A DNA stretch of 64,000 nucleotides from positions 1 through 64,000 of the IMG/VR virus record IMGVR_UViG_3300042559_001588, one strand, 5' to 3'. This document shows, piece by piece, positions 7,040 through 16,432 of this stretch. Source of the stretch: a virus. Made by a program: the position numbers and the translations under genes. A model generated the notes under the pieces. It saw only the letters and a program-made list of their open reading frames with translations. It was not told where the DNA came from and searched no databases. Position 1 is the stretch's first letter. The number at the start of each line of letters is the position of its first letter.

Positions 7040-7749
7040 TGTTTAATCTGTCAGATAAAAAAATAGTAAGTTTTGGTGACAGTTTTGTGTTCGGATCCGA
7101 GCAACAACACAACAATGATGGGTCGTTGGGATGGATTGGCAGAGCTGCAACTAGACTAGGTGTTGCGTACAAAACATTTTCTATTCCCGGGTGTGGCAAC
7201 GATCATATTGCTCGACAGATATATTCATATGTTGCAAATAATCCGGTGGAGGACACACTGGCAGTAATTAATTGGACCTGGTGTAGCCGATGGGACTTTT
7301 ACATTGGACAAGCCGAAACATGGATTACACTGGGCCCAACTTGTGTTCCGGAAAAACTAAAAGATCTTGTATCACACACGCAGGCAGAAGACATGATAGA
7401 TTTTTATAAACATCGTGCTAACAGTAGTATTCTGTGGAACAAGTTTAGAAACTTACAGACCATATTTGCTGTGCAATCATATTTAAAAAGTAAAAATATC
7501 AACAGTATACAAACATATATGGATTATATGATGTTTGACCAAGAATATGATATTCATTCTCCTGACTATGTAAAAGAATTACAAGCATTGGTCAAACCAA
7601 ACTTAGAACTGTTTGAAGGTCAAAATTTTATTGACTGGAGTTATAACAAGGGATTTGAGGTTACCAAAGTTGGCCTGCATCCGCTTGAAGATGCACATAT
7701 TGCAGCTTGTGAGTTGTGGATAGATAGATATGCACAAGCGTTGGACTAA
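7039..7749 (+). CDS. SGNH-hydrolase-like protein
   Basis: A 236-residue protein with an N-terminal block I-like motif (IVSFGDSFVFGSE), a central GCGNDHIARQIY block resembling the Gly/Asn region of SGNH hydrolases, and a C-terminal VGLHPLEDAH that could supply the catalytic His. These features suggest an esterase or acyl-hydrolase fold. It is coupled to the radical SAM gene and has a diverged paralogue at 25739-26443. The enzymatic role is inferred from motif order only. Confidence 0.6.
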   Translation: MFNLSDKKIVSFGDSFVFGSEQQHNNDGSLGWIGRAATRLGVAYKTFSIPGCGNDHIARQIYSYVANNPVEDTLAVINWTWCSRWDFYIGQAETWITLGPTCVPEKLKDLVSHTQAEDMIDFYKHRANSSILWNKFRNLQTIFAVQSYLKSKNINSIQTYMDYMMFDQEYDIHSPDYVKELQALVKPNLELFEGQNFIDWSYNKGFEVTKVGLHPLEDAHIAACELWIDRYAQALD

Positions 7750-7752
7750 ATA
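7746..7752 (+). promoter_or_regulatory. Late-like promoter element CTAAATA
   Basis: CTAAATA overlapping the stop of the SGNH-like gene and ending six bases before the ATG of the superoxide dismutase. No ribosome binding site lies between. Confidence 0.55.
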
Positions 7753-7757
7753 TTGGC

Positions 7758-8300
7758 ATGCGTGAACAAATTGACCTAATAGAAGCCAGCACTAGACCGG
7801 CCAAGCTGGAAACTACTCCCTTGCCCTACGGCGAAAAAGATCTGATGCCTGTGTTGAGTGCAGACAGCATCAACTATCATTACGGGCATCTGGCCAAAGG
7901 CTATGCCAAACGCTACAACGCTGGCGAAGGCAATGCAGATTTCAATCGTGCTGGCAGTTTTCTACACAACAAGTTTTTCCCTCAGCTTAGGGCTCCCAAA
8001 GGCGCCAATCGTCCCCGCGGTGCAGTACTTGCACTGATAGAAGAAAAGTTCAAAACATACGAAGATTTTAAAGCGGCTGTGAAAGAAGCCGCAATGAAAA
8101 TCCAAGGATCAGGTTGGGTATATTTGAGCACCAGCGGCGAAATCAAAACAATTGCCAACCATGCAGTTCGTACAGATATATGCGTACTTATTGATTGGTG
8201 GGAACATGTGTGGGCTACTGATTACCAGTGGGACAAAGAAGCATACCTTGACAACATCTGGAAAATTATCAACTGGGACGTTTGTAACGAAAGACTATAA
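7758..8300 (+). CDS. Fe/Mn superoxide dismutase
   Basis: A 180-residue Fe/Mn-SOD family protein, converting superoxide to peroxide and oxygen. The four expected metal ligands can be placed: His in [12 protein letters not shown], His in [10 protein letters not shown], and Asp and His in [11 protein letters not shown]. The C-terminal domain carries GSGWVYLS and the final [13 protein letters not shown]. The conserved active-site Trp after the second His is replaced (KFFPQL), so activity or metal choice may differ. Length is close to normal (about 190-200). It is followed by an IscA/ErpA-type gene through TAATG. Confidence 0.9.
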   Translation: MREQIDLIEASTRPAKLETTPLPYGEKDLMPVLSADSINYHYGHLAKGYAKRYNAGEGNADFNRAGSFLHNKFFPQLRAPKGANRPRGAVLALIEEKFKTYEDFKAAVKEAAMKIQGSGWVYLSTSGEIKTIANHAVRTDICVLIDWWEHVWATDYQWDKEAYLDNIWKIINWDVCNERL

Positions 8301-8623
8301 TGATATTAGAAGATACAGCAATAGCAAAACTCAAAGACTTGATTGCGGAAGAACGCAATCCCAACCTCAAACTACGAGTGTTTGTGCAAGGCGGCGGCTG
8401 TTCAGGAATGAGCTACGGGTTCACAATGGATGAAGAGCAAAACGATGATGATTTTGACTTTGAATATGACTCAATACAGGTGTTGGTAGACAGCATCAGC
8501 TATCAATACTTGGAAAAGGCCAGCATACGCTACGAAGAAGGCCCAATGGGCGCCAGTTTTTCTATCAACAATCCCGACGCAGTATCTACCTGCGGTTGCG
8601 GCAGCAGTTTTAGTCCAGGCTAA
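8300..8623 (+). CDS. HesB/IscA/ErpA-type iron-sulfur carrier
   Basis: A 107-residue A-type Fe-S carrier. The three conserved cysteines are present: one in [12 protein letters not shown] and two in the C-terminal STCGCGSSF. The acidic DEEQNDDDF insert is typical of ErpA/IscA relatives. These proteins deliver Fe-S clusters to target apoproteins such as the radical SAM protein upstream. It is translationally coupled to the superoxide dismutase. Confidence 0.9.
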   Translation: MILEDTAIAKLKDLIAEERNPNLKLRVFVQGGGCSGMSYGFTMDEEQNDDDFDFEYDSIQVLVDSISYQYLEKASIRYEEGPMGASFSINNPDAVSTCGCGSSFSPG

Positions 8624-8648
8624 CACAAACCCACGAGCGTGAGTAATC

Positions 8649-8655
8649 TGGTAAA
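8649..8655 (+). promoter_or_regulatory. Late-like promoter element GTAAATA
   Basis: GTAAATA 22 bases before the fibre gene at 8677, with an AGAGGA ribosome binding site between. Position and downstream structural genes fit a late promoter. Confidence 0.55.
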
Positions 8656-8676
8656 TACAATACCAGAGGATTCTAA

Positions 8677-10734
8677 ATGGCTCAATTAATTATCAATGTA
8701 GGCGCTACTCCCAATGACGGGTTGGGCGATCCTATACGCACTGCATTTATCAAAACCAACACTAATTTTAGTGAGCTTTTTGCTAGATCGCAACCCACTG
8801 CGCCCACCACATTGGTAGGTGCTGTTGGTGACCTAGCAGGCATGACGGCGTACGATCAAGAATACTTTTATTACTGTTTTGAAAACTACGACGGTTCCAG
8901 CATAATTTGGAGAGAAGTTCCAAATGCAGCAGTGGCCAATGTAGCTGTGCTGTCTGCCACGGGAAACATAACCAGCAACTCATTTTTTATTGGCAATGGC
9001 AGTTTGTTAACTGGCGTCGTTGCATCTGCGCCTGTGGCCTTGATCAATGGCACCACAAACATAACCACAGCCGGCAGTGGCAACGCCAACATTTCTGTTG
9101 CAGGCACCGGCAATGTAGCAGTGTTTACCACAGCAGGCGTCAACGTCACCGGCATTGTGTCGGCCAGTGGTAACATTGTTGCGGCAGCTTTTTCGGGGCC
9201 CGGCACTGGTCTAACAGGAACTGCGGCATCGTTGACTGTGGGCAATGCAACCACAGCAGTCACAGCCACCACAGCAGCCACAGTGACCACAGCAGCTCAG
9301 GCCAATATCACTTCAGTTGGTGCGCTGACCAGTCTAAGTGTTGTGGGAAATACCATAACTGGCAATCTCATAGCACTGAGTGCAATATCTGCCACAGGAT
9401 CAGTCAGTGCCGCTGGCAATGTCTCGGGTAATTTTATCATCGGCGACGGCGGATTCTTAAGCAATGTCACTGTGGTCAGCAATGTGGCTGTGACACAAAT
9501 TCAAAACGGCACAACCCTTTTAAAAATTCCCGTATCTGCTGGCAACATTGTCATGGACGTTGACGGCACTGCAAACTTGATGATAGTCAACCCAGCTGGA
9601 TTAGAACTAACCGGCAATGCCAACATCACAGGAAATGTGAATTCAGCAAACGCTTATCTAACAGGACGATTTATAGCAGCTGGCAATGTCACAGGCGGCA
9701 ATATCACCACTGGTGGACTGCTGGTATCCACTGCAAATGTGCAAGGTACCAATGTCAATGCTGGACAACAAATGTCGGCTGTTGGCAACATCACCGGCGG
9801 CAATGTGCTGACTGGTGGATTAATCAGTGCCACTGGAAATGTCAGAGGCGGTAACATTTTTACATATGGCAATATAACTGGCACCAATTTAACCACTGGC
9901 AACAGTGTTATTAATAGTGAAATCAGCACATCTGGAAATGTGACTGGTGCTAATTTGGTCACTGGTGGCGTTGCTTCTGTTACAGGCAATGTGCGCGGCG
10001 GCAACATAGTGGCAGTGGGAATCTTCAGTGGACCTGCTGCCAGCATCACTGGCAATGTTGACAGTGGCAATGTCAATGCTGGCGTAGTATCTGCCACTGG
10101 AAATGTCAATGCTGCCAACATCTACTTGTCAGGAAGATTCTTAGCAGTTGGCAATGTCACAGGCGGCAACATTACATCCGCTGGCCAGATTGTTACCACC
10201 GGCAATGTGCAAGGCGGCAATGTCAATTCAACTGCTGCTATATATGCCACTGGCAATGTAGCAGGCGGCAACATTACAACTCCTGGTATCATTGCTGGCG
10301 CAAGTGTCAGTGTCAGTGGTACAGTAACTGGTACATCGTTTGTTGGTGTTGCAACTTCCGCACAATACGCTGATCTAGCAGAAAATTATCTAGCTGATGC
10401 TGCGTATGCTCCTGGTACTGTGGTTGAATTTGGCGGCACAGCAGAAGTTACCATCGCATCAGATGAAACCCGGCGCATAGCTGGGGTTGTGTCTACCCAT
10501 CCAGCACATTTGATGAACAGTCATTTGACTGGCGAACATGTGGTAGCAGTGGCACTGATCGGCCGTGTGCCAGTTCGAGTACGCGGCACCGTCCGCAAAG
10601 GTGACATGTTGGTGAGTGCTGGTGACGGCTATGCTAGACCAAAACAAGATCCCATTACAGGCACCATCATTGGCAAGGCCCTGGAGGAATCTGTGGGCGA
10701 TAACATTATTGAAGTTGTTGTAGGAAGACTATAA
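8677..10734 (+). CDS. Fibre/baseplate structural protein with TGNV repeats
   Basis: A 685-residue virion protein. The N-terminus (GATPNDGLGDPIRTAFIKTN) resembles fibre attachment regions. Residues about 85-540 hold many degenerate repeats of Thr-Gly-Asn-(Val/Ile)-x-Gly-Gly-Asn type, expected to form a trimeric beta-rich shaft. The C-terminal region from about residue 560 (YADLAENYLADAAYAPGTV, then RVPVRVRGTVRKGDMLVSA) is a domain seen at the end of many T4-like marine phage structural proteins. The repeats are near-identical in places at DNA level and could recombine. Confidence 0.8.
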   Translation: MAQLIINVGATPNDGLGDPIRTAFIKTNTNFSELFARSQPTAPTTLVGAVGDLAGMTAYDQEYFYYCFENYDGSSIIWREVPNAAVANVAVLSATGNITSNSFFIGNGSLLTGVVASAPVALINGTTNITTAGSGNANISVAGTGNVAVFTTAGVNVTGIVSASGNIVAAAFSGPGTGLTGTAASLTVGNATTAVTATTAATVTTAAQANITSVGALTSLSVVGNTITGNLIALSAISATGSVSAAGNVSGNFIIGDGGFLSNVTVVSNVAVTQIQNGTTLLKIPVSAGNIVMDVDGTANLMIVNPAGLELTGNANITGNVNSANAYLTGRFIAAGNVTGGNITTGGLLVSTANVQGTNVNAGQQMSAVGNITGGNVLTGGLISATGNVRGGNIFTYGNITGTNLTTGNSVINSEISTSGNVTGANLVTGGVASVTGNVRGGNIVAVGIFSGPAASITGNVDSGNVNAGVVSATGNVNAANIYLSGRFLAVGNVTGGNITSAGQIVTTGNVQGGNVNSTAAIYATGNVAGGNITTPGIIAGASVSVSGTVTGTSFVGVATSAQYADLAENYLADAAYAPGTVVEFGGTAEVTIASDETRRIAGVVSTHPAHLMNSHLTGEHVVAVALIGRVPVRVRGTVRKGDMLVSAGDGYARPKQDPITGTIIGKALEESVGDNIIEVVVGRL

Positions 10735-13425
10735 ATGGCACAACCGGTTTGGCTTACTCCTGCTGGTAATTTAGGAACATACCCCGAAGGTGTGTTTTTT
10801 CAGTTTCCGTTGCTGGCCGAAGAGCCAGAGTTGGGTACTCCTGTACTGTATCAGGTCATTGCAGGTGAACTGCCCAATGGTGTGCAAGTTGCTGCCAATG
10901 GACTGATTGTTGGTATACCAAAAGCCATTGCCAATGTGCAGGGTGTTCCATCAGAAGTTGCCCGTGATGTCACTAGTAGATTTGCTGTGCGAGCATACAC
11001 CACAACAACCATTGGAAATGTCACCGTAATCAATCGGTTGGCAGATAGAACATTTAGTATCACTGTTGCTGGACAAGATGCTCCGGAATTTGTTACACCA
11101 TCAGGCACCATTGCCACAGTGTTTGACGGAACCCTAATAACAGATTTACAAATTCAATATGTGGATTCGGACGCTACTGATATTACAATTGTAAAATTGG
11201 CAGCAGGCACATTGCCGCCGGGCACTAGCATTTCATTGACTGGCCTGATCACAGGCTTTGTTCAACCAGTGGCACCAAACTCAGCAACAGCTGGATTCAG
11301 CAGAGACGGTCAGGGATTTTCACAATTTCCGTTTGATTTCCCCACACAGAGCAACAATGCAACCTACGAGTTTGTGCTTGAGTTGACAGATGGCAAAGCC
11401 AGTGCATTGAGAACATTTAATATTCAAGTGCTGAGTCGTAACAGCCTAACAGCCGACACCACGGACATCACAGCCGACAATACTTTTGTAACAGCAGATG
11501 GTACACCAATCAGAGTTCCTGTATTGTTGACACTGCCCGGCAGTGTTGGCACTGTTCGCAGTGACAATTATTTTGCATTCAAATTCAATGCAGTACAGGC
11601 CGACGGATATCCAATTGTTTATGTGTCAGATAGTGCGGTAGAATTAGCATCAATTGGATTGGAGTTGGATCCTGGAACTGGGTGGTTGTACGGTTATATT
11701 CCCAGCCAAGGCCTGCAAGAAAACATATATGATTTTCAAGTTCGAGTATACCAAGCCGGAGAACCTGATGTCAGCAGTGTCTGGTCAGATTTTTCTTTAA
11801 CTGTACAAGGGCCTATAGATACAGAAATAACTTGGCTCACTCCGGCATCCCCTGCAGATCGGGCCTTGGTGCCAAGTCCATTGGGTACCATTGTCAACGG
11901 TTCTACCAGCATATTGTATGTGCAAGCAGTAAATGCTTCAGGAATTGTGTTGGAATACCAGTTGAAATCAGGCAGCAACAGCAGTTTACCACAAGGGTTG
12001 ACGCTGTTGCCGTCGGGTAATATTGCTGGGCGATGCAGTTTTAACACATTTGCACTGGATGGCGGAGCCACAGTATTTGATGTGGCCAGCAACAATCAAG
12101 GCGTAAGTTCACCAACTACCTTTGATCTTACATTTGTATTCACAGTGGAAGCCTTCAGCACCAACACTCAGGTCAGAGTTGACAAAGTATTTTCAATCCG
12201 AGTTGATAGACAGTACAACCAGCCTTATGAGAATCTGTATATTCAAGCAATGCCTCCGCAGAATGACCGAGACTTGGTCAACAGTCTGTTGCAAGATTCA
12301 ACCATCATTGCGCCTACTTTGTTATATCGCGAGGACGACCCAAATTTTGGTCGTGCAACCCAAGTTGTTTACGATCACGCATTTGGATTAACGGCTGCTA
12401 CCTATGCTGATTATGTTTCAAGTTTGTACGAAAACCATTATTGGAAAAATCTAGTATTAGGCAGCATTGAAACAGCACAGGCAACAGATGATGCTGGCAA
12501 TGTCATATATGAAGTTGTTTATAGTCGTATCATTGACAATTTGGTCAATGACCGTGGCGAAAGTGTCAGCAAAGAAGTGGTGTTACCATATCCTATCAAT
12601 GCCAATGACAGCACAGAAATTGACACAGTATTTCCAAACAGTTTGATAAACATGCGTAATCAAGTCATTGACACTGTGGGACAAGTCAGTAACTTGCTAC
12701 CACGCTGGATGTTGTCTCCGCAGGCCAATGGGCGTGTGTTGGGATTTACTCCGGCCTGGGTGATTGCCTATGTGACACCGGGCAACAGTGGACAGATTGC
12801 CTACAACATCCGTACACAATTTGGACAACAACTAAACTTGGTTGACTTTGAAGTTGACCGATACGAGCTAGATCGAACATTAACTAAGCATTGGGATCCG
12901 GATACATTTAGCCTGGACATCGCCACCGTCACCGTCGGTGCAGGAACACTGGTTGTAACCTATGGTACAGAACCCACCGCGCCATTTGTTGCTGGTGAAA
13001 ATGTAACCATTACTGGTGCAAATTCGTCAACCTATAACGGCAGTTATTATGTGGTGTCATGCACAACCACACAAGTGGTACTGAGAATACCCCAAGGCAA
13101 AACACTTGGCATTTATGTGTCAGGCGGCACTGTAAATTCCAAAGCACATTGGATTCCAACCCCACCAAGTTATACTACTTTTGACCAGACTGGTGTAATA
13201 GTTTCCTGGGTCAACAGTTTGGGACAAACACTGCCGTGGTACAATAGTAACTTTGGTCAAACAGGCCCAGCTTTTGTGTCCTCGTGGACCACTGCTGCGC
13301 CTGGCACAGAGTTTGATGGCGGCAGCATGCAGTTTATAGCACCAGTAGACATGTACGCAACCACTACCGGCTATACAGACTACGATAAATACCTTGTATT
13401 TCCCAAACGCAATATTTTAGAGTAA
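10735..13425 (+). CDS. Large structural protein with Ig-like (He_PIG-type) modules
   Basis: An 896-residue protein that follows the previous stop without a gap. It contains repeated modules of the putative-Ig type, recognised by strings such as LPNGVQVAANGLIVGIP, LPPGTSISLTGLITG and LPQGLTLLPSGNIAG. A less repetitive C-terminal half follows (LPRWMLSPQANGRVLGFTPA). Such modules are common in tail-fibre and baseplate proteins and help adhesion. It belongs to the 8.7-16.4 kb fibre block. Confidence 0.75.
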   Translation: MAQPVWLTPAGNLGTYPEGVFFQFPLLAEEPELGTPVLYQVIAGELPNGVQVAANGLIVGIPKAIANVQGVPSEVARDVTSRFAVRAYTTTTIGNVTVINRLADRTFSITVAGQDAPEFVTPSGTIATVFDGTLITDLQIQYVDSDATDITIVKLAAGTLPPGTSISLTGLITGFVQPVAPNSATAGFSRDGQGFSQFPFDFPTQSNNATYEFVLELTDGKASALRTFNIQVLSRNSLTADTTDITADNTFVTADGTPIRVPVLLTLPGSVGTVRSDNYFAFKFNAVQADGYPIVYVSDSAVELASIGLELDPGTGWLYGYIPSQGLQENIYDFQVRVYQAGEPDVSSVWSDFSLTVQGPIDTEITWLTPASPADRALVPSPLGTIVNGSTSILYVQAVNASGIVLEYQLKSGSNSSLPQGLTLLPSGNIAGRCSFNTFALDGGATVFDVASNNQGVSSPTTFDLTFVFTVEAFSTNTQVRVDKVFSIRVDRQYNQPYENLYIQAMPPQNDRDLVNSLLQDSTIIAPTLLYREDDPNFGRATQVVYDHAFGLTAATYADYVSSLYENHYWKNLVLGSIETAQATDDAGNVIYEVVYSRIIDNLVNDRGESVSKEVVLPYPINANDSTEIDTVFPNSLINMRNQVIDTVGQVSNLLPRWMLSPQANGRVLGFTPAWVIAYVTPGNSGQIAYNIRTQFGQQLNLVDFEVDRYELDRTLTKHWDPDTFSLDIATVTVGAGTLVVTYGTEPTAPFVAGENVTITGANSSTYNGSYYVVSCTTTQVVLRIPQGKTLGIYVSGGTVNSKAHWIPTPPSYTTFDQTGVIVSWVNSLGQTLPWYNSNFGQTGPAFVSSWTTAAPGTEFDGGSMQFIAPVDMYATTTGYTDYDKYLVFPKRNILE

Positions 13426-13469
13426 AATATGACAAATCATAAAATTAACCCCAATAGGAAGACCACTTA

Positions 13470-14519
13470 ATGGCTACAGTTCCTTACCTTTTTGCAGGCC
13501 AAGTTGGTCCTATACCACTGAGTGAATTAGATGCAAACTTTGCCAGCTGTAAAGCCAGCACTACTTTGGCCAATACCGTGGCGGATGCTGCACAGGCCAA
13601 TATTACCAGCGTTGGTATACTATCTTCTCTTAGCGTCACGGGCAATGTCAACGGCGCAAATCTACGAACCGCTGGACAAGTAAGCGCCACAGGAAATGTC
13701 AGTGGCAACACTTTTGTTGGGAATGTAAATTTTGGCGCCGGTATAGTAAGTGGCACTGGAAATATCAGCGGTGGCAATTTATTCATAGCCGGCGACGGAT
13801 TGATCATTGGAGATTTGGTAGTGCAAGGCACCACCACTTCACAAAATTCAAACACAATTACTACAAATGATTTAACTATCACAGTTGGTAACAATCAAAG
13901 CACTGGGTCAGCATTGAACAATGGCGGGTTACTAGTTGGTTCTAGTAACATAGCCAAATGGCAATTTAATAATTTGACCACCAGTTGGCAAAGTAATATT
14001 GCAATTACTCCCACAGCCAATGGCACACTAAGTTTAGGTGGTACTAGTAACTATTGGGGATCAGCATATATTGCCAATGCTTTTCTTACAGGGGGTATTG
14101 TTGCAGTGGGCACTGTCACCGGTGGCGGCTTCTCAACTGGAAGTACCGTGGTGGCCACTGGCAATATCACTGGTGGCAATATCCGTACTGGTGGACAAGT
14201 AAGCGCCACAGGAAATGTCAGCGCTGCATCAATCACTGCAACAGGAAGCATTACTGCTGCAAATATTGTCTCAGTGGGGCCAGTTACAGCTTCTGCTTTC
14301 AACGGGTCTGGATCCGGACTAACTGGCATTGCTGCCGGTTTAATTGTGGGCAATTGCGGAAATGCATTGGTTGCAAACAGTGTAAGTGCTGGCGGCTTTA
14401 CCATCAATGAGTCTAGTGGAATTTTATATTTCAGCTATAACAACACTACCATTGCTACCTTGGACAGCGCCGGAAACTTCACAGCCAAAGGCAATGTCAC
14501 TGCATTTGGATCAATATAA
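13470..14519 (+). CDS. Fibre protein with TGNV repeats
   Basis: A 349-residue fibre-type protein. The N-terminus (MATVPYLFAGQVGPIPLSEL, then DANF) resembles attachment domains. The shaft carries SATGNVSG-type repeats related to those in the protein at 8677, and a non-repetitive segment (residues about 110-205) includes TTNDLTITVGNNQ. A 30-base direct repeat occurs at 13673-13702 and 14192-14221. An ATAGGAAG binding site precedes the start. The stop overlaps the adhesin gene, which suggests assembly as one fibre complex. Confidence 0.75.
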   Translation: MATVPYLFAGQVGPIPLSELDANFASCKASTTLANTVADAAQANITSVGILSSLSVTGNVNGANLRTAGQVSATGNVSGNTFVGNVNFGAGIVSGTGNISGGNLFIAGDGLIIGDLVVQGTTTSQNSNTITTNDLTITVGNNQSTGSALNNGGLLVGSSNIAKWQFNNLTTSWQSNIAITPTANGTLSLGGTSNYWGSAYIANAFLTGGIVAVGTVTGGGFSTGSTVVATGNITGGNIRTGGQVSATGNVSAASITATGSITAANIVSVGPVTASAFNGSGSGLTGIAAGLIVGNCGNALVANSVSAGGFTINESSGILYFSYNNTTIATLDSAGNFTAKGNVTAFGSI

Positions 14520-15415
14520 TGACGTTGCCTAGTTCGGGCCCTCTCAGTCTCACTGACATCCAAGCCGAGTTTGGAGGATCAGCCCCTGTTGGTCTTGGCG
14601 AGTATTACAAAGGCGGCATCTATGTGCCCAGTAGTAGTTTTGCACCTAATGTGCCCACATCTGGGCCAATATCAATCAGCAACTTTTACGGTGCCCGTAA
14701 ACTTTCACTATACACTTTCACTTATACTACCGACATCACAATCACTCTACCACTGACGTTTGCCGGAAACATTGTTGTTACTGATATGCTCGGAGGTGGT
14801 GGCGGAGGTGGCGGAAATGACGCTGCTAGAAATGGCTATCCCGGATCTCCTGGTCGAATTATTGCAGGAAATGTAACCGGTGCTGCAGGAGGAGATACTG
14901 TGATTATTTCCATTGGTGGCGGAGGTGGAGGAGGCTTAAATGGCGGCGGTCGACCTGGCGGCGGCGGCGGGTCTTCATCTGTTGGTTATAATGGAGGCGT
15001 TGGTGGAAGTTCCGGAGCCGGAGGTAGTTCCGGATCAGGTGGTGGCGGTGGGGGCGCAACAGTGTTACAGGTCAACGGAGTTTCCAAAGCTGTGGCCAAT
15101 GGTGGCGGTGGTGGTGGAGGTGCCGGGGTACAATCTGACGGAAGAGCCAATGGCGTAATTGGCCAGGCTGGCACAGTCAACGGCGGCAACGGCACTAACA
15201 AATCTGGTGACGGTGGTGGTGGTGGCGGTGGTGGTGGCGGTTATAATGGCGGTCTAGGCGGAGACGTGGTTGCCGGCGATAATGGCGCATATTCTGGGGA
15301 AAACGGTAATAGCTTGGTTCCACTCGGTGGTACACAAATTCCAGGCACAAATGGCGGTGGCGCCAATGGCGGCGCTGGCACTGCTGGGCGCATAACAATC
15401 AGCTACTACGCTTAA
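14519..15415 (+). CDS. Polyglycine-rich fibre-tip adhesin candidate
   Basis: A 298-residue protein. Residues 1-90 form a small domain (SGPLSLTDIQAEFGG, ISISNFYGARKLS). From about residue 98 many runs of 5-9 glycines are separated by short variable segments and end at a hydrophobic C-terminus (GRITISYYA). The design recalls gp38-type adhesins of T-even and S16 phages, whose glycine runs form polyglycine-II helices presenting receptor-binding loops. It is coupled to the fibre gene upstream (TAATG), the position expected for a tip adhesin. The receptor cannot be predicted. Confidence 0.7.
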   Translation: MTLPSSGPLSLTDIQAEFGGSAPVGLGEYYKGGIYVPSSSFAPNVPTSGPISISNFYGARKLSLYTFTYTTDITITLPLTFAGNIVVTDMLGGGGGGGGNDAARNGYPGSPGRIIAGNVTGAAGGDTVIISIGGGGGGGLNGGGRPGGGGGSSSVGYNGGVGGSSGAGGSSGSGGGGGGATVLQVNGVSKAVANGGGGGGGAGVQSDGRANGVIGQAGTVNGGNGTNKSGDGGGGGGGGGGYNGGLGGDVVAGDNGAYSGENGNSLVPLGGTQIPGTNGGGANGGAGTAGRITISYYA

Positions 15416-15448
15416 AATTCAGTATTTTTTAAGCAGAATACAGTTTTG

Positions 15449-15455
15449 ATAAATA
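15449..15455 (+). promoter_or_regulatory. Late-like promoter element ATAAATA
   Basis: ATAAATA within GATAAATATTTAAAG, 25 bases before the structural gene at 15480; a TTAGGAC ribosome binding site follows. Confidence 0.6.
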
Positions 15456-15479
15456 TTTAAAGATAACTTAGGACATATT

Positions 15480-16388
15480 ATGACCAGTGCAATTAACCCA
15501 AACAACATCGACGGCGCTTACCCAGTTGCCGGGCAAGATAACAATTCGCAAGGTTTTCGTGATAACTTCACAAATACCAAAACCAATTTCCAGTATGCTG
15601 CTGATGAAATCAACGACCTGCAAAGCAAAGTTGTGTTAAAAGCAGCACTCACAGGAACTGTGCTGGACAACAACATGAACGGATCCTTGTTGAGCAATGC
15701 TCAGATACAAGATTTTTCCCAAACACGGGCAGCGTTGGGAACACTCACCGGTTCAGTTGGCGTCAACTATGCCAACGGACACTATCAAACTGTGACAACT
15801 GGTGGCAGCATCAGTTTGGCATTCAGTAATTTTTCAGCAGCAGGCACACTGAGCTTTGTGATTGTGCGAGTTACTGTGTCCAGTACAGCACACACTCTAA
15901 CATTACCAGCAGCAGTGGGCACAGGATCTTCTGCTGCCAGCGTTTCAGGTATCCAAGGTATTGCAAGCAATGTCATTACTTTTACCGAAACAGGCACATA
16001 CGAATTCCAATTCCATACTGAAGATGGCGGTTCAACTGTTTACCTAAGTGAACTGACTCGTCCACGCAATAGATTCGTCAATCCATTGTTTGTGTCGTCC
16101 AGTGAAGATTTAGCTGCATCGGCCGCGGCCAGTTTGACCCTTGCCACCAGCTATTTTACAACCAGTGCTGCTGAAACAGCCACACTGGCCGCTGGCGTTG
16201 ATGGACAGATCAAAACTTTTGCCATGGTTGCTGACGGTGGCGACATGGTGATCACAGTGACCAATGCTGGATGGAAAACATCTGGCACTGGAACAATTAC
16301 CTTTTCTGCAATTGGCCAAGCATGTACCTTACAGTACATTGCCAGCAAATGGTTCTGCACCGGAAACAACGGCCCTGTATTTGCTTAA
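15480..16388 (+). CDS. Fibre/structural protein
   Basis: A 302-residue protein beginning MTSAINPNNIDGAYPVAGQD, then NNSQGFRDNFTNTK, an N-terminus common to structural proteins of T4-like environmental phages. The rest is rich in Thr, Ser, Ala and Gly with beta-strand periodicity (GSISLAFSNFSAAGTLSFV) and a compact C-terminal domain (QACTLQYIASKWFCTGNNG). It is the last gene of the fibre block and has its own late-like promoter. Confidence 0.7.
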   Translation: MTSAINPNNIDGAYPVAGQDNNSQGFRDNFTNTKTNFQYAADEINDLQSKVVLKAALTGTVLDNNMNGSLLSNAQIQDFSQTRAALGTLTGSVGVNYANGHYQTVTTGGSISLAFSNFSAAGTLSFVIVRVTVSSTAHTLTLPAAVGTGSSAASVSGIQGIASNVITFTETGTYEFQFHTEDGGSTVYLSELTRPRNRFVNPLFVSSSEDLAASAAASLTLATSYFTTSAAETATLAAGVDGQIKTFAMVADGGDMVITVTNAGWKTSGTGTITFSAIGQACTLQYIASKWFCTGNNGPVFA

Positions 16389-16393
16389 CCAAA

Positions 16394-16417
16394 CAGGTTG
16401 ACTTTACGGTTAACCTG
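16394..16417 (+). repeat. Inverted repeat around a promoter -35 element
   Basis: CAGGTT (16394-16399) and AACCTG (16412-16417) with a 12-base centre that contains the TTGACT -35 hexamer. It could be an operator or a weak terminator for the fibre operon. Confidence 0.4.
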
Positions 16418-16426
16418 CTGTATAAT
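16398..16426 (+). promoter_or_regulatory. Sigma70-like promoter placed for a leaderless mRNA
   Basis: TTGACT (16398-16403), 17-base spacer, TATAAT (16421-16426). The ATG of the next gene begins at 16433, seven bases beyond the -10, the usual transcription start distance. Confidence 0.8.
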
Positions 16427-16432
16427 TAATGC

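Noticed and set aside
8886-10121. Long minus-strand reading frames opposite the fibre gene
   Set aside because: They arise from Thr/Gly/Asn-rich repeats on the + strand; there is no ribosome binding site, promoter or conserved motif.
14986-15398. Minus-strand Pro-rich and His-rich reading frames opposite the adhesin
   Set aside because: Pure consequence of glycine codon runs on the + strand.
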